From contig CAMBPB010000009.1 in the NCBI GenBank assembly GCA_945869465.1, positions 1-61,855 on the forward strand: a DNA stretch of 61,855 nucleotides, written 5' to 3'. This document shows, piece after piece, positions 17,284 through 26,947 of this stretch (positions within the stretch are counted from its first letter, which is position 1; each line of letters starts with the position of its first letter). Under the pieces are notes generated by a model. It saw nothing but the letters and a program-made list of their open reading frames with translations. It was not told the origin of the DNA and searched no databases. The stretch is from Prosthecobacter debontii (GTDB taxonomy: Bacteria > Verrucomicrobiota > Verrucomicrobiia > Verrucomicrobiales > Akkermansiaceae). The position numbers and the translations under genes were made by a program.

Positions 17284-18270
17284 TCACGCTTCAAGCAGCA
17301 GGCCGTCCATGCGGGTGAGGTGGGAATCATCAAAGCCGATGGCGCGCTTCAGGAATACATCGCGTTCCAAAACGTTGGGTTGTCGAGCGGACTCCCGCCA
17401 GGTTTTACGATCGACCAAGCCCATGCGCCACGGGCCGAAGCCACTCACCGCGATTGGGAAATCGCTGCCATGGATGATCCGGCCCCTAACAGGTTCCGGC
17501 AGGATTTTCGGCAGCGTCCGGCAACGGATCGGACTGCAAAGCGCGGAATTATCGCCAAACAGGCGGGGCCACGTTGCGAACATTTCCAGCAGGTGGTCGG
17601 TGTAATCGGCATCCCACAGGCCGGAGCGCCCGGCGCAGTGGGCGGCGATGACCGTGACACCGCACTCAAGCGGGAAGCGCAGCAACCGGGGATCCGCGAA
17701 CCGATGGCAAACGACGGGCAGCGACAACTCGCCACCTGTGTGCGAGAGCAGAATCATCCTGGCCGCCGCCATTTTTTCCCAAAACGGGCGGAGCCGCGGG
17801 TTCGAGTAGTCCACGTTGAGGCAGTTGGGCAGCAGCTTGAGCACCCGGGCACCCGCCTGAATGCAGCGGTCCAGTTCCTCCATCGCATCGCGCCGCATCG
17901 GGTGGATGGAAACCGCCGGAATGAATTGTCCGGGATGCCGCGCGCAAACTTCCAGGAGATATTCGTTAGGCACATAAAACGCGCCCTTTTCCGGCATCGC
18001 CGTGCCATCGTCGCGGTGCGGCAGATCCTGGGCCAGCAGGACCACGGCATCCAGCGACGAGTCGCGGACTTGATCGATGAGCCGGCTCACGAGTGCCGCG
18101 TCGAGTCCGTCGCGTAACGCCGACGAGGGCATGCCGGCCTCATGCACGATGATGCGCGCCATCAACCGGTGGGCCATCGATCTGAGGCGCAGCCAGCAGC
18201 CGCTGCCGGAGCTGCCATCGCCGAGAAGGTGGACATGGCAGTCGATTTTACGCGGCGCGGTGGCGGGCAT
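17284..18270 (-). CDS. Amidohydrolase family metal-dependent hydrolase
   Basis: 328 residues from the ATG at 18270. An early KIDCHVHLLG gives the His-x-His metal ligands. Further metal or active-site positions are LLSHTGGE, VIAAHCAG and GSDFPIAV, in the order of the amidohydrolase_2 (TIM-barrel, decarboxylase-like) family. The substrate cannot be told from sequence. A TTG two codons upstream (18276) is in frame, but the ATG is preferred. It lies tail-to-tail with rnc across a short gap holding a coding-like fragment. Confidence 0.82.
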   Translation of the reverse strand: MPATAPRKIDCHVHLLGDGSSGSGCWLRLRSMAHRLMARIIVHEAGMPSSALRDGLDAALVSRLIDQVRDSSLDAVVLLAQDLPHRDDGTAMPEKGAFYVPNEYLLEVCARHPGQFIPAVSIHPMRRDAMEELDRCIQAGARVLKLLPNCLNVDYSNPRLRPFWEKMAAARMILLSHTGGELSLPVVCHRFADPRLLRFPLECGVTVIAAHCAGRSGLWDADYTDHLLEMFATWPRLFGDNSALCSPIRCRTLPKILPEPVRGRIIHGSDFPIAVSGFGPWRMGLVDRKTWRESARQPNVLERDVFLKRAIGFDDSHLTRMDGLLLEA

Positions 18271-18276
18271 GAGCAA

Positions 18277-18450
18277 GAATTAACAAGAATCCGAGTGGGG
18301 TCGATAGCCTTTTGAGTGATTGTTTGGTGGCTGTTCGAGACGGTTGCCAACGTCCGGCTGGACTTGCCGGATGTGCAGACGGGAAACCACGTGGATTTGC
18401 TCGATCCGGAATTCTACGCTTGGAGCGCCCTCTTTCCGAGTGCACTGCGC
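18277..18450 (+). other. Intergenic stretch, possible small remnant
   Basis: The plus strand reads ANVRLDLPDVQTGNHVDLL and then DPEFYAWSALFPSALRS up to the panD 3' end, with codon use that looks protein-like. No start, ribosome site or family was recognised, and the frame runs into panD on the other strand. At most a truncated fragment. Confidence 0.2.
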
Positions 18451-18813
18451 TCAAGAATCTCCGCTGATAGGGCCGGTGCGCACGATGCGGTTGGTCGCGT
18501 CAAGCAGTTGGATTCGCGGATTCACCGGAGTCTCGGACAAGGCGAAAGACATGATGGTGACGCGTTCGCCAGCCTTGATCAGGTGGGCGGCACCCCCGTT
18601 GATCAGGATTTTTCCGGTGCCGGTTTTCCCTTCGAGCACGTAGGTTTCCAGGCGCGCTCCGGTGGTGATGGAGGCCACCAGCACCTTCTCGCCCGCCCAT
18701 AGGTCGGCGGATGCCATCAAATCCAAGGGGATCTCGATGCTGCCTTCGTAATCGACATCCGCGTCCGTAATCATGGCACGGTGGAGTTTGGACTTCAGAA
18801 CCTCGCGGAACAT
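18451..18813 (-). CDS. panD: Aspartate 1-decarboxylase
   Basis: 120 residues from MFREVLKSKLHRAMITDADV. The self-cleavage site Gly24-Ser25 in the Tyr-Glu-Gly-Ser motif is intact, with Lys9 (KSKLHRA), so the pyruvoyl cofactor can form. It converts aspartate to beta-alanine for pantothenate and CoA synthesis. A 12-codon upstream extension (to 18849) adds nothing conserved, so the ATG at 18813 is chosen. It stands alone here, with no panB or panC nearby. Confidence 0.94.
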   Translation of the reverse strand: MFREVLKSKLHRAMITDADVDYEGSIEIPLDLMASADLWAGEKVLVASITTGARLETYVLEGKTGTGKILINGGAAHLIKAGERVTIMSFALSETPVNPRIQLLDATNRIVRTGPISGDS

Positions 18814-18989
18814 GCGCGGGAATGAAAACCCGCCAGCCTCCAGCGTCAAGCGGCAACCATCCCCCGGCCAACAATCCTCAGCGTTTCGCCGCGGTGCTCA
18901 AATCTTCTGCAATTCCTCTGATTTCCGCGATTCCCCTTGTCTTCGGCTGGCTTTGTCCTTACCCACCCGACCGTCGGCGAAATCCGACT

Positions 18990-19117
18990 CTCTTCAGGAC
19001 GCCCCTCGCAGGGGCAGGAAATTGATGGGGAAGCCGGTGAGATTCCGGCGCGGTATCGCCACTGTGATTCCGGACCGCGCGAGCGGGACGGACAGCCAGA
19101 TCACCAGCCTGAGGGGG
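18990..19117 (+). ncRNA. Cobalamin riboswitch
   Basis: Upstream of the TonB-dependent receptor lies the cobalamin-element pattern: a GGGGAAGCCGGTGAGATTCC segment (about 19027-19046), then GGTATCGCCACTGTGA (about 19052-19067) and the B12-box-like CAGCCAGATCACCAGCCT (19093-19110). A strong stem (GCCCCTCGCAGGGGC, 19001-19015) precedes it. Binding of adenosylcobalamin in this class normally represses the downstream B12 receptor. Confidence 0.88.
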
Positions 19118-19158
19118 TTTTCAGACGTCTGCGACTTACAGACATCGAGACAGAAACC

Positions 19159-20988
19159 ATGCTACATCAACCAACGCCTCTCAGAGGCTCCCACCGGAGT
19201 GCCATCGCACTGCTCGCCCTGCTTGCCCATTCTTCCACCCTTGCGGAGGAACCGGCCGATCCACTCGAAGAGCTGATCGTGTCCGCCCTGCGGGTCCCGC
19301 GTCCGGCATCCACTGTCACCTCCGCAGTGACCGTGCTCGATCCCGAAGCCTTGCAAAACCAAGGCATCCTCCAGCTCCGCGACGCGCTCAACGCCGCGCC
19401 CGGAGTCATTTCCACCTCCACCGGCGGGCAAACGGGAGCGCTCAGCTCGCTGTTCATCCGCGGCACGAAAACCGCCGACTCCCAAGTCGTCATCGATGGC
19501 ATGCGCCTGAGTGATTCCAGCACGCCGCTCGGCAATATCCTCTCCGGAGGCCGGGTGAGCGACGTGGGAAGCATCGAAGTCCTGCGCGGTCCGCAAGGCG
19601 CCATCTACGGCGGCGAATCCATCGGCGGCGTGCTCTGGATGGAGACGCCGCGCGGCACCGGCGATCCGCGCGGCGCGGCCACCTTTGAAGCGGGCTCGTT
19701 CCAATCGATCGCCGCGAATGCCATGTTCCAGGGGGAAACGGGGAAACTCTCCTATTTCCTCTCCGGCGGTTACGAGGAAACCGAAAACGACGGGCCTGAC
19801 GAAGATTTCCACCAAGGCAGCACCGCCCTCCGCGTGGAAGGCAGGATCGACTCGGTCTGGACCGTAGGCACCACTTTCCGCGCGTTCGATAGTTTCTACG
19901 ACGACCACGGCGCTTCCGAGAACCGCGTGGATTCCAGCCTCGCCACCCTTTACGCCACCGGCGTGATTTCCGACCGCTGGACCGCCCGCCTCCTCGCAGG
20001 CTACCAACAGGAATTTTACGACAACGACTCCGCTTACGGAAACTACGGCACCGACACGCGCGCCGGCAGCATTTCCACTGACCACGAAATCACCCTCGCC
20101 GAAAACCTCCGCCTGCTTGCCGGCGGCTTTTTCCATCACGATTCGTTCCAAGTCACCGATGGCGTCGATGAAGGCGGCGACCGCTACGGCATCCACTCCG
20201 CCCTCGAGTGGGAGCCCGTCGAAAGCCTGACTACCACCGCGGCATTCCGCTGGGAGAATTACGACTCCTACGGTGACGAATTCACCTGGCGTCTCGGCTC
20301 GATCTATCAATTGGAGAAATCCGGTACCTCGTTCCGCGCCGGACTCGGACGCTCGTTCCGCGCCCCGAGTTACAACGATCTGTTTTACAACACCGACCTC
20401 GGCTATTTCAAATATGTCGCAAATCCTGAGCTCGAAGCCCAGACATCGATCGGCTGGGACATCGGCATCGAACAGAAAATCGGCGATCACCACACACTCG
20501 AAGCCACCTGGTTTTCCAACCGCATCGAGGACGCCATCGAATCCTACGCGAATCCCTCCGGCGACTTCACGACCTACACCGCCGCCAACCTCCCCGGAAC
20601 CACCACCACCGACGGCCTCGAGCTCGGCATCCGCGGCAGCTGGCTGGAAAACACCCTCAGCTACCGCCTCGCCTGGACCTATCTCCACGAGAGTCTCAGC
20701 GACCAACCCAAGAACGCCGCCAGCGCCTCGCTCGACTGGAAACCGTCCGCTAAATCGCTCATCGGCATCGGCGCCACTCATCTATCCGATCACTCGTGGG
20801 GCGGCGATCCGCTGGCGTCCCACACCGTCGCCAGGATCTATGGTTTCTATCAGGTAACCGACAAGGTCAAGCTCCACGCCCGACTCGAAAACGCCTTCGA
20901 CGAGAGCTACGAATTGTCGAGTTTCTACGGCACCACCATTCAGGGATCGGGCAGTGGCCTCTACGCGGGCATCACCGTGGATTGGTGA
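19159..20988 (+). CDS. btuB: TonB-dependent outer-membrane receptor, probable cobalamin (BtuB-like)
   Basis: 609 residues from the ATG at 19159, giving a signal peptide ending near LAEEPADP. The plug domain follows (ELIVSALRVPRPASTV; FIRGTKTADSQVVIDGMRL; VEVLRGPQGAIYGG-type segment), then a 22-strand barrel that ends in the aromatic VDW expected for barrel insertion. The size and the cobalamin riboswitch 40 bases upstream point to B12 or corrinoid uptake. The open frame extends up to 18937 through the riboswitch, which cannot be its start. Energy would come from a TonB-ExbB-ExbD complex such as that at 35-37 kb. Confidence 0.9.
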   Translation: MLHQPTPLRGSHRSAIALLALLAHSSTLAEEPADPLEELIVSALRVPRPASTVTSAVTVLDPEALQNQGILQLRDALNAAPGVISTSTGGQTGALSSLFIRGTKTADSQVVIDGMRLSDSSTPLGNILSGGRVSDVGSIEVLRGPQGAIYGGESIGGVLWMETPRGTGDPRGAATFEAGSFQSIAANAMFQGETGKLSYFLSGGYEETENDGPDEDFHQGSTALRVEGRIDSVWTVGTTFRAFDSFYDDHGASENRVDSSLATLYATGVISDRWTARLLAGYQQEFYDNDSAYGNYGTDTRAGSISTDHEITLAENLRLLAGGFFHHDSFQVTDGVDEGGDRYGIHSALEWEPVESLTTTAAFRWENYDSYGDEFTWRLGSIYQLEKSGTSFRAGLGRSFRAPSYNDLFYNTDLGYFKYVANPELEAQTSIGWDIGIEQKIGDHHTLEATWFSNRIEDAIESYANPSGDFTTYTAANLPGTTTTDGLELGIRGSWLENTLSYRLAWTYLHESLSDQPKNAASASLDWKPSAKSLIGIGATHLSDHSWGGDPLASHTVARIYGFYQVTDKVKLHARLENAFDESYELSSFYGTTIQGSGSGLYAGITVDW

Positions 20989-21069
20989 CGGCTCCCGGGG
21001 CCTCGGGAATCCGGGTGTCGGGAAATTTAGGCTGACAGAGGCGGCTCCGAAGCATCATTCTGAGCCGTC

Positions 21070-22557
21070 ATGACCCCCTCCGTGCTGATCCTCTCCGCCA
21101 CGTTGGCAGCCCTGGTTGCCGCCGCGCCTTCGAAGCCGAACATCGTGCTGATTTATGCCGACGATCTCGGCTACGGCGATCTGTCCTGCAACGGTGCCAC
21201 GGCGCTCCAGACTCCGCACTCCGACCGCCTCGCCAAGGAGGGACTCAACTTCAGCAGCGGTTATTCGGCAGCCACCACCTGCACGCCGTCGCGTTATTCG
21301 ATGCTCACCGGCGAATATGCATTCCGTCAGAAGGGCACCGGCATCCTGCCCGGCGACGCGAATCTGATCATCGAACCGGGCCGCGCGACACTTGCCTCCG
21401 CGCTCAAGGGCGCGGGCTACAAGACCGGCGTCGTCGGCAAATGGCACCTCGGACTCGGTGCCGGCGTCATTGATTGGAACGGCGAAATCAAACCCGGCCC
21501 TAACGAAGTCGGTTTCGACGAGTCGTTCATCATGGCCGCCACCGGCGACCGCGTGCCCTGCGTGTTTCTCCGCAACCACGGAATTGAGAACCTCGACCCC
21601 GCCGACCCGATCCAGGTGAGTTATAAAAACCCGTTTCCCGGCGAGGCGGACGGCGTGCGCGACCGCGGCTCCCTTAAGATGGATTGGAGCCACGGCCACA
21701 ACCAGGCCGTCATTAATGGCGTCGGCCGCATCGGATACATGACCGGCGGCAGCAAGGCGCGGTGGACGGATGAAACGATGGCCGAAACCTTCGCCAAGGA
21801 GGCCGTCTCGTTCATCGAGAGATCGAAGGACCAAGCGTTTTTCCTCTACTTCGCCACCCATGGCGTGCATGTCCCGCGCATCGTCAATCCGCGATTCGCC
21901 GGCAAAACGCCCATGGGACCGCGCGGCGATGCGATCGCCGAGTTCGACTGGCAGGTCGGCCAGGTACTCGACGCCATCGACCGTCTCGGACTTGCGGATG
22001 AAACGCTGGTGATACTAACAAGCGACAACGGCCCGGTGCTCGACGACGGCTACAAGGACCAGGCGGTGGAGAAGCTCGGCTCGCACAAACCGGCCGGCCC
22101 GTTCCGCGGCGGCAAGTCGTCGATCCATGAAGGCGGCTCGCGGGTGCCGTTGCTCGCACGCTGGCCCGGCCGGGTCAAACCTGGCGGCACCAGCGGAGCG
22201 ATCATCTCGCAGGTCGATTTTCCCGCCACCTTCGCCACGCTCGCGGGGGCATCGTTTCCGAAGGACCGCGCGCCGGACACCCGCAACGTGCTGCCGGCAT
22301 TGTTAGGCGAATCGCCAACCGGCCGCGAGCACGTGCTGCAATACTCCGGAATCGTCGCCGTGCGCGCGGGCGACTGGAAACTGATCCCGACCAAGGCGGC
22401 GAAGGGCGCCAAAAAAGCCAAGCTGGAATTCCAACTCTACAATCTCGCCAAGGACCCGGGCGAAACCACCGACGTGGTCGCTGAAAACCCCGAAAAGGCC
22501 GCGGCACTGCGCAAGTTGCTGGCGAGCGGGACGGATTCCCCACCGACCGGCGGGTGA
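21070..22557 (+). CDS. Secreted sulfatase (formylglycine type)
   Basis: 495 residues. After a short hydrophobic signal (LILSATLAALVAAA) the sulfatase fold begins with KPNIVLIYADDLGYGDL, whose Asp pair binds calcium. Cys71 in TCTPSRYSMLTGE is the residue converted to formylglycine. GKWHLG and SDNGPV complete the family motifs. It probably removes sulfate esters from algal or animal polysaccharides, but the substrate cannot be deduced. No sulfatase-maturating enzyme is in the window. Confidence 0.92.
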   Translation: MTPSVLILSATLAALVAAAPSKPNIVLIYADDLGYGDLSCNGATALQTPHSDRLAKEGLNFSSGYSAATTCTPSRYSMLTGEYAFRQKGTGILPGDANLIIEPGRATLASALKGAGYKTGVVGKWHLGLGAGVIDWNGEIKPGPNEVGFDESFIMAATGDRVPCVFLRNHGIENLDPADPIQVSYKNPFPGEADGVRDRGSLKMDWSHGHNQAVINGVGRIGYMTGGSKARWTDETMAETFAKEAVSFIERSKDQAFFLYFATHGVHVPRIVNPRFAGKTPMGPRGDAIAEFDWQVGQVLDAIDRLGLADETLVILTSDNGPVLDDGYKDQAVEKLGSHKPAGPFRGGKSSIHEGGSRVPLLARWPGRVKPGGTSGAIISQVDFPATFATLAGASFPKDRAPDTRNVLPALLGESPTGREHVLQYSGIVAVRAGDWKLIPTKAAKGAKKAKLEFQLYNLAKDPGETTDVVAENPEKAAALRKLLASGTDSPPTGG

Positions 22558-22579
22558 TTTGTTAGCCCAACGGAGGTTC

Positions 22580-23029
22580 TCACCCCGGATATTCACCGGA
22601 AATGTAGCCCTGCAACTGCAGGATGGTGTGGCGCTGGGATTGCATCACCCAGCTCACCAGATCGCCGATCGAAATCAGACCGACGAGCCGACCGTCCTCG
22701 ACAACCGGCAGATGCCGGATGCGTTGCGAGGTCATCAGTTGCATGCACTTTTCGATCGGGTCCTTGCGCCGCACCGTGACCGCGGGACGGGTGAGGATTT
22801 CGCCCACCAAGGTATCCCGCGAGGTGCGGCCTTGCAGTACGACTTTGCGACTGTAGTCCCGCTCCGAGAGAATTCCAACGACCTCCCCCTCGTCGAGGGC
22901 GACGAGCGCGCCGACGTTCTTTTCGCCCATCAGGCCGATGGCCTCATAGACCGTGGTCTGGAGACTGGTGGTCCAGACCTCGCCGCTCTTGTTTTGCAAG
23001 ATGTCCCGCACTGTTCCGTGAATTTCCAT
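22580..23029 (-). CDS. CBS-domain pair protein
   Basis: 149 residues forming two tandem CBS motifs: one at about 10-65 (ERDYSRKVVLQGR) and one at about 75-135 (TVRRKDPIEKCMQLM; RIRHLPVVEDGRLVGLISIG). Such free-standing pairs bind adenine nucleotides or S-adenosylmethionine and act as energy or redox sensors. The start has a good Shine-Dalgarno (AAAAGGAG about 9 bases before the ATG), which is unusual in this window. It is divergently oriented to thyA. Confidence 0.88.
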   Translation of the reverse strand: MEIHGTVRDILQNKSGEVWTTSLQTTVYEAIGLMGEKNVGALVALDEGEVVGILSERDYSRKVVLQGRTSRDTLVGEILTRPAVTVRRKDPIEKCMQLMTSQRIRHLPVVEDGRLVGLISIGDLVSWVMQSQRHTILQLQGYISGEYPG

Positions 23030-23169
23030 GGTTTTTCTCCTTTTGAGATTTGTATACCCTGCGCATTTCCCGGCGATCCGTCAAGGTCCGAGGTGGAGCC
23101 GTTGCAAAGAAATGCGGATTCATCCTTCGTTCTTGCCGCGAGGGGCCGCTGCATGGCTAGATTCGCACT

Positions 23170-23982
23170 ATGAAAACATACCTCGACTTGATGCGCGACG
23201 TGCTGGCGAATGGCGAGCGGCGCGCCGACCGCACGGGCACGGGAACCATCTCGGTGTTCGGCAGGCAGACCCGGTATAATTTGCGCGAGGGATTCCCGTG
23301 CGTGACCACCAAGAAGCTGCACATGCGCTCGATCATCCATGAGTTGTTGTGGTTTCTCCGCGGCGACACCAACACGCGTTACCTCACGGAAAACGCCGTG
23401 ACCATCTGGGACGAGTGGGCCGATGAGGAAGGCGAGCTCGGTCCCGTTTACGGCAAACAATGGCGCGCCTGGCCAACCCCCGAAGGCCGCTCGATCGACC
23501 AGATCCACTTGTTGATCGACGGTTTGCTGGGAAACCCGACATCGAGGCGGCATATCGTTTCCGCATGGAACGTCGGCCAGATCCATCAGATGGCGTTGCC
23601 GCCCTGCCACCTGTTATTCCAATTCTACGTGCATGATGCCGGGGCCGGCGGCCGGCCGGGCTTGTCGTGCCAACTCTATCAACGAAGCGCTGATTTATTC
23701 CTCGGTGTGCCCTTCAACATTGCCTCGTATGCCTTGCTGACCGAGTTGGTCGCCCATGTTTGCAACTACGAGCCGCGCGACTTCGTCCACACCTTCGGCG
23801 ACGTGCACCTCTACACCAACCACCTCGAACAAACGGAAGCCCAGCTCACCCGTGAGCCCAAAGCGCTGCCGAAACTCTGGCTGAACCCGCTCGTTAGGGA
23901 CATCGATGCGTTCACCATCGATGACATCCGCTTGGACGGTTACGATCCCCATCCGCACATCAAGGCCCCGGTGGCGGTTTGA
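23170..23982 (+). CDS. thyA: Thymidylate synthase
   Basis: 270 residues with dUMP methylation chemistry: the active-site cysteine is Cys146 in the motif LPPCH. Conserved RTGTGT, the [10 protein letters not shown] loop and the C-terminal [13 protein letters not shown] are present. It converts dUMP to dTMP with methylene-tetrahydrofolate. No dihydrofolate reductase gene lies beside it, unlike in many genomes. Confidence 0.97.
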   Translation: MKTYLDLMRDVLANGERRADRTGTGTISVFGRQTRYNLREGFPCVTTKKLHMRSIIHELLWFLRGDTNTRYLTENAVTIWDEWADEEGELGPVYGKQWRAWPTPEGRSIDQIHLLIDGLLGNPTSRRHIVSAWNVGQIHQMALPPCHLLFQFYVHDAGAGGRPGLSCQLYQRSADLFLGVPFNIASYALLTELVAHVCNYEPRDFVHTFGDVHLYTNHLEQTEAQLTREPKALPKLWLNPLVRDIDAFTIDDIRLDGYDPHPHIKAPVAV

Positions 23983-24043
23983 ACCCGTTGCACTGCCATT
24001 TGACGTTTCCTGCTTCCCCCCGTTGACTGTCACGACGCCTACG

Positions 24044-26341
24044 ATGAGCCTGAAAATCCGCACCAAGACCTTCATCCTTTTGGCTCTGGCGCTGGGTGCC
24101 GCCGCCGCCATCGTCTTGGCGATCCGCCATTTCCAGCCTGCCCCCGCTCAAAAGGAGTCTGGCAAGACACCCGCGCCACCGTCCGTAGGGCTCGCTCCGG
24201 ACGACGAAGTCCATGCGGGTTATGCCGGTTCCGCCTCCTGCAAGGAGTGCCACGAGACGGCCTATGCCGGTTGGCTGGACTCGAATCACGGGCTCGCCGA
24301 ACGCGAAATCCGTAAGGACATGGATGAGAAGGCCTTCTCCCCCAAACAAACCCTCGTCCACGGCAAGAAAACCTCCGAGACCTTTCTCGACGCCGACGGC
24401 TTGGCAAAAATCCTCACACTCGGCCTCGGCAACCAACGCCGCATCTATCCGGTCGTCCGCATCATCGGCAACAACCCGCTGCGCCAGTTCCTCGTGCCCG
24501 CCCCCGGCGGCCGTCTCCAGACCTGCGATGTCAGCTACGATCCGCACAAAAACGAGCTGTTCGATGTCTATGGCGAGGAGCAGCGCAACCCCGGCGATTG
24601 GGGCCACTGGACCGGTCAGGGCATGAACTGGAACGCCATGTGCGCCGCCTGCCACAATACCCGCCTGCGGAAAAACTACGACCCGCAAACCAACAGCTAT
24701 CACACCAAGATGGCCGAAATGAGCGTCGGCTGCGAAGCCTGCCACGGCCCGATGAAAGACCATGTGCACTGGCAGAAAAAGAAACCCCCCGTCGATCCGA
24801 CCAAGGACCCCACCATCCGCAAGCTTTCTCGCGACCAGATGCTCGATACCTGCGGTGCCTGCCACGCCCGCCGTTCCGAAATCACCGGCGATCTCGTCCC
24901 CGGCGAATCGTTTTTCGACCACTTCAGCCTCACCGTCACCGACGAGACCGACATCTATCATCCGGACGGCCAGGTCCGCGATGAAGACTACGAATTCACC
25001 TCATTCCTCAGCAGCCGCATGCATCACGTCGGCATCCGCTGTGTCGATTGCCATGAGCCGCACTCGGGCAAGCGGCTGCTTCCCGGAAACCAGCTGTGCA
25101 TGCGTTGCCATGGTGGCGGCACCGAGCCACCGGCACCGATCATCGACCCCACCGCCCACAGCCATCACAAGGAGGGCGGCACCGGCAATGACTGCACCAG
25201 CTGCCACATGCCGACCACCCACTACATGCAGCGCCACCCGCGCCACGACCATGGTTTCACGATCCCGGATCCGCTGCTCACCAAGGAATTCGGCGTGCCT
25301 AACGCCTGCAACCGCTGCCACACCGACAAAGACACCGACTGGGCTCTCAAGGCCGCCAACGAGTGGTATGGCGAAAAACTCAATCGTCCCTCGCGCAGCC
25401 GCGCCCAACTCATTGCCCGCGCCCGCCGGGGTGAGCCATCCGCCCGCGAGGGCTTGATCCAGTTCCTCAAAACCGAGGAAATCCCGGCGTGGAAAGCCAC
25501 CGCCTGCCACCTGCTGGAACGCTGGGTTTCCGACCCGGAAACCACCCGCGCGCTGCTCGACCAGCTTCCCCACCCCAGCCCGTTGGTCCGGGAGGCCGCC
25601 GTCCGCTCGCTCGTCCATCTGCTCCGCCAGAACACACCCAACGAGACCGTCCGCACCGCCCTGCAGCCTTTGCTGAAAGACCCGGTTCGCTCGGTCCGGG
25701 TCGCCGCCGCATGGGCGCTCTGCGCCACCCTGGATCTCAACTCCCAAGCCGGCCGCGAACTCTGCCACATGCTCGATCTCAACGCCGATCAACCCACCGG
25801 GCGGATGCAACTCAGCCAGTTCGCCTTCCTCCGCGGAGATACCACCGCAGCCGTCCGGCAGATGCGCAAAGCCATCGAGTGGGACCCGAACTCACCGCCC
25901 TTCCACCACGATCTCGCCATCCTGCTGAGCACCACCGGAAACTCCCAGGGCGCCATCTCGGCCCTCAAGGAAGCCATCCGCCTCGCTCCTGACGAAGCGG
26001 AATACCACTACAAACTCGCGCTCGCCTGGAACGAGATCGGCGATGTCGATAAATCCACCGCGGAACTCACCATCGCCGTCCGCCTCGATCCCTCTAACGC
26101 CCGCGCCTGGTACAATCTCGGTCTCGCTCTCAACGGTACGAACCAACCGCAGGAAGCGATCACCGCATTGCTCAAAGGCGAAGCCGCCGATCCCTCGGAC
26201 GCCTCGATCCCCTATGCCCTGGCCACCATTCTCGCCCGCTTGGGCCGCCGCGAGGAAGCCGCCGCCGCCGCCACCCGGGCCCTCCAAATCCGCCAGGATT
26301 TCCCCGAGGCCATCCAACTCATCCGCAGCCTCTGCAGATAG
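24044..26341 (+). CDS. Octaheme cytochrome c with HEAT-like and TPR repeats
   Basis: 765 residues. The ATG at 24044 opens a signal anchor (FILLALALGAAAAIVLAI). Eight CxxCH heme sites follow between about residues 66 and 426: CKECH, CAACH, CEACH, CGACH, CVDCH, CMRCH, CTSCH and CNRCH. The region about 435-585 looks like HEAT/armadillo helices (LIQFLKTEEIPAWKATACHL; LVREAAVRSL; VRSVRVAAAWAL). The last about 150 residues are TPR repeats. The cytochrome part resembles cytochrome c554-type multiheme proteins of Planctomycetes and Verrucomicrobia. It likely moves electrons in the periplasm, with the repeats as a docking surface. The redox partner is unknown. Confidence 0.9.
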   Translation: MSLKIRTKTFILLALALGAAAAIVLAIRHFQPAPAQKESGKTPAPPSVGLAPDDEVHAGYAGSASCKECHETAYAGWLDSNHGLAEREIRKDMDEKAFSPKQTLVHGKKTSETFLDADGLAKILTLGLGNQRRIYPVVRIIGNNPLRQFLVPAPGGRLQTCDVSYDPHKNELFDVYGEEQRNPGDWGHWTGQGMNWNAMCAACHNTRLRKNYDPQTNSYHTKMAEMSVGCEACHGPMKDHVHWQKKKPPVDPTKDPTIRKLSRDQMLDTCGACHARRSEITGDLVPGESFFDHFSLTVTDETDIYHPDGQVRDEDYEFTSFLSSRMHHVGIRCVDCHEPHSGKRLLPGNQLCMRCHGGGTEPPAPIIDPTAHSHHKEGGTGNDCTSCHMPTTHYMQRHPRHDHGFTIPDPLLTKEFGVPNACNRCHTDKDTDWALKAANEWYGEKLNRPSRSRAQLIARARRGEPSAREGLIQFLKTEEIPAWKATACHLLERWVSDPETTRALLDQLPHPSPLVREAAVRSLVHLLRQNTPNETVRTALQPLLKDPVRSVRVAAAWALCATLDLNSQAGRELCHMLDLNADQPTGRMQLSQFAFLRGDTTAAVRQMRKAIEWDPNSPPFHHDLAILLSTTGNSQGAISALKEAIRLAPDEAEYHYKLALAWNEIGDVDKSTAELTIAVRLDPSNARAWYNLGLALNGTNQPQEAITALLKGEAADPSDASIPYALATILARLGRREEAAAAATRALQIRQDFPEAIQLIRSLCR

Positions 26342-26349
26342 CCTAAGGA

Positions 26350-26372
26350 GCAGGGACGTCTCGTCCCGCAAG
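26350..26372. terminator. Short hairpin after the cytochrome gene
   Basis: GGGACG (26353-26358) and CGTCCC (26362-26367) form a six-base stem with a three-base loop just behind the stop codon. It lacks a T-tract, so it may instead be a dispersed repeat of the kind often seen in this phylum. Confidence 0.35.
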
Positions 26373-26930
26373 CCCTCTAGCCGCCTGCGAGGAAGCCTGT
26401 TTGGTGCGGAACGGGCGGTTTTTCGCTAATGCACTCCGACTTCCAGCGACTGACCCTCCAAAGCAAATCATCGTTGTGGATGGCGGCAGTTGCCACGGCA
26501 CGGTGAAAGAAGGGAGAACCCATCCGAACTTTTCTGCGGCATCAGTTGCGGCTCGCCACAGACTTCCTCGGATTGCCTCCGCGACTCATAGCCCGTCTGC
26601 GTCCATGACGGGTCGTTATCCGGAAAAGGGGCGTTTCGGCAAAAAAAATGACCGCTGTGCCGTCATTGGCGCTGTGAGCCACGTTCCGTAAACTCAATAG
26701 GTGGGGCCGTCCGGTGGTTTTCTGTCTTCCCGTATAAGGCATGACATCGTCCACCGGAAGATGACCCCGTTTCAATCATATCGGTTCGGGCCAGCTTCCA
26801 AAAAAGTCGTACACAGCAGTCGTTGGCAGAGTAGCCCGGGGCCGCCTTGCGGCAACTGAAAAGAAAAAAAAGAATTGCTTGGCACCTGCCAGAAAGCACC
26901 GGGATTTTGGGCTGTGACCGGGCCGTTCGG
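26373..26930. other. Intergenic stretch without an assignable gene
   Basis: About 560 bases of mixed composition with a lower GC content than the genes around it. Candidate frames on both strands (for example minus 26542-26775) show no recognisable motif or start. No tRNA, terminator or insertion-sequence end was found here. Confidence 0.4.
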
Positions 26931-26947
26931 TCAATCAGTCTGGAGCC

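Noticed and set aside
18937..19158. Upstream extension of the TonB-dependent receptor
   Set aside because: It passes through the cobalamin riboswitch and lacks a signal peptide; the ATG at 19159 gives the expected one.
19162..20781. 539-codon minus-strand frame across the TonB-dependent receptor
   Set aside because: Gly/Ala/Glu-rich antisense shadow without domain features; the plus strand shows a complete receptor with plug, barrel and terminal aromatic residue.
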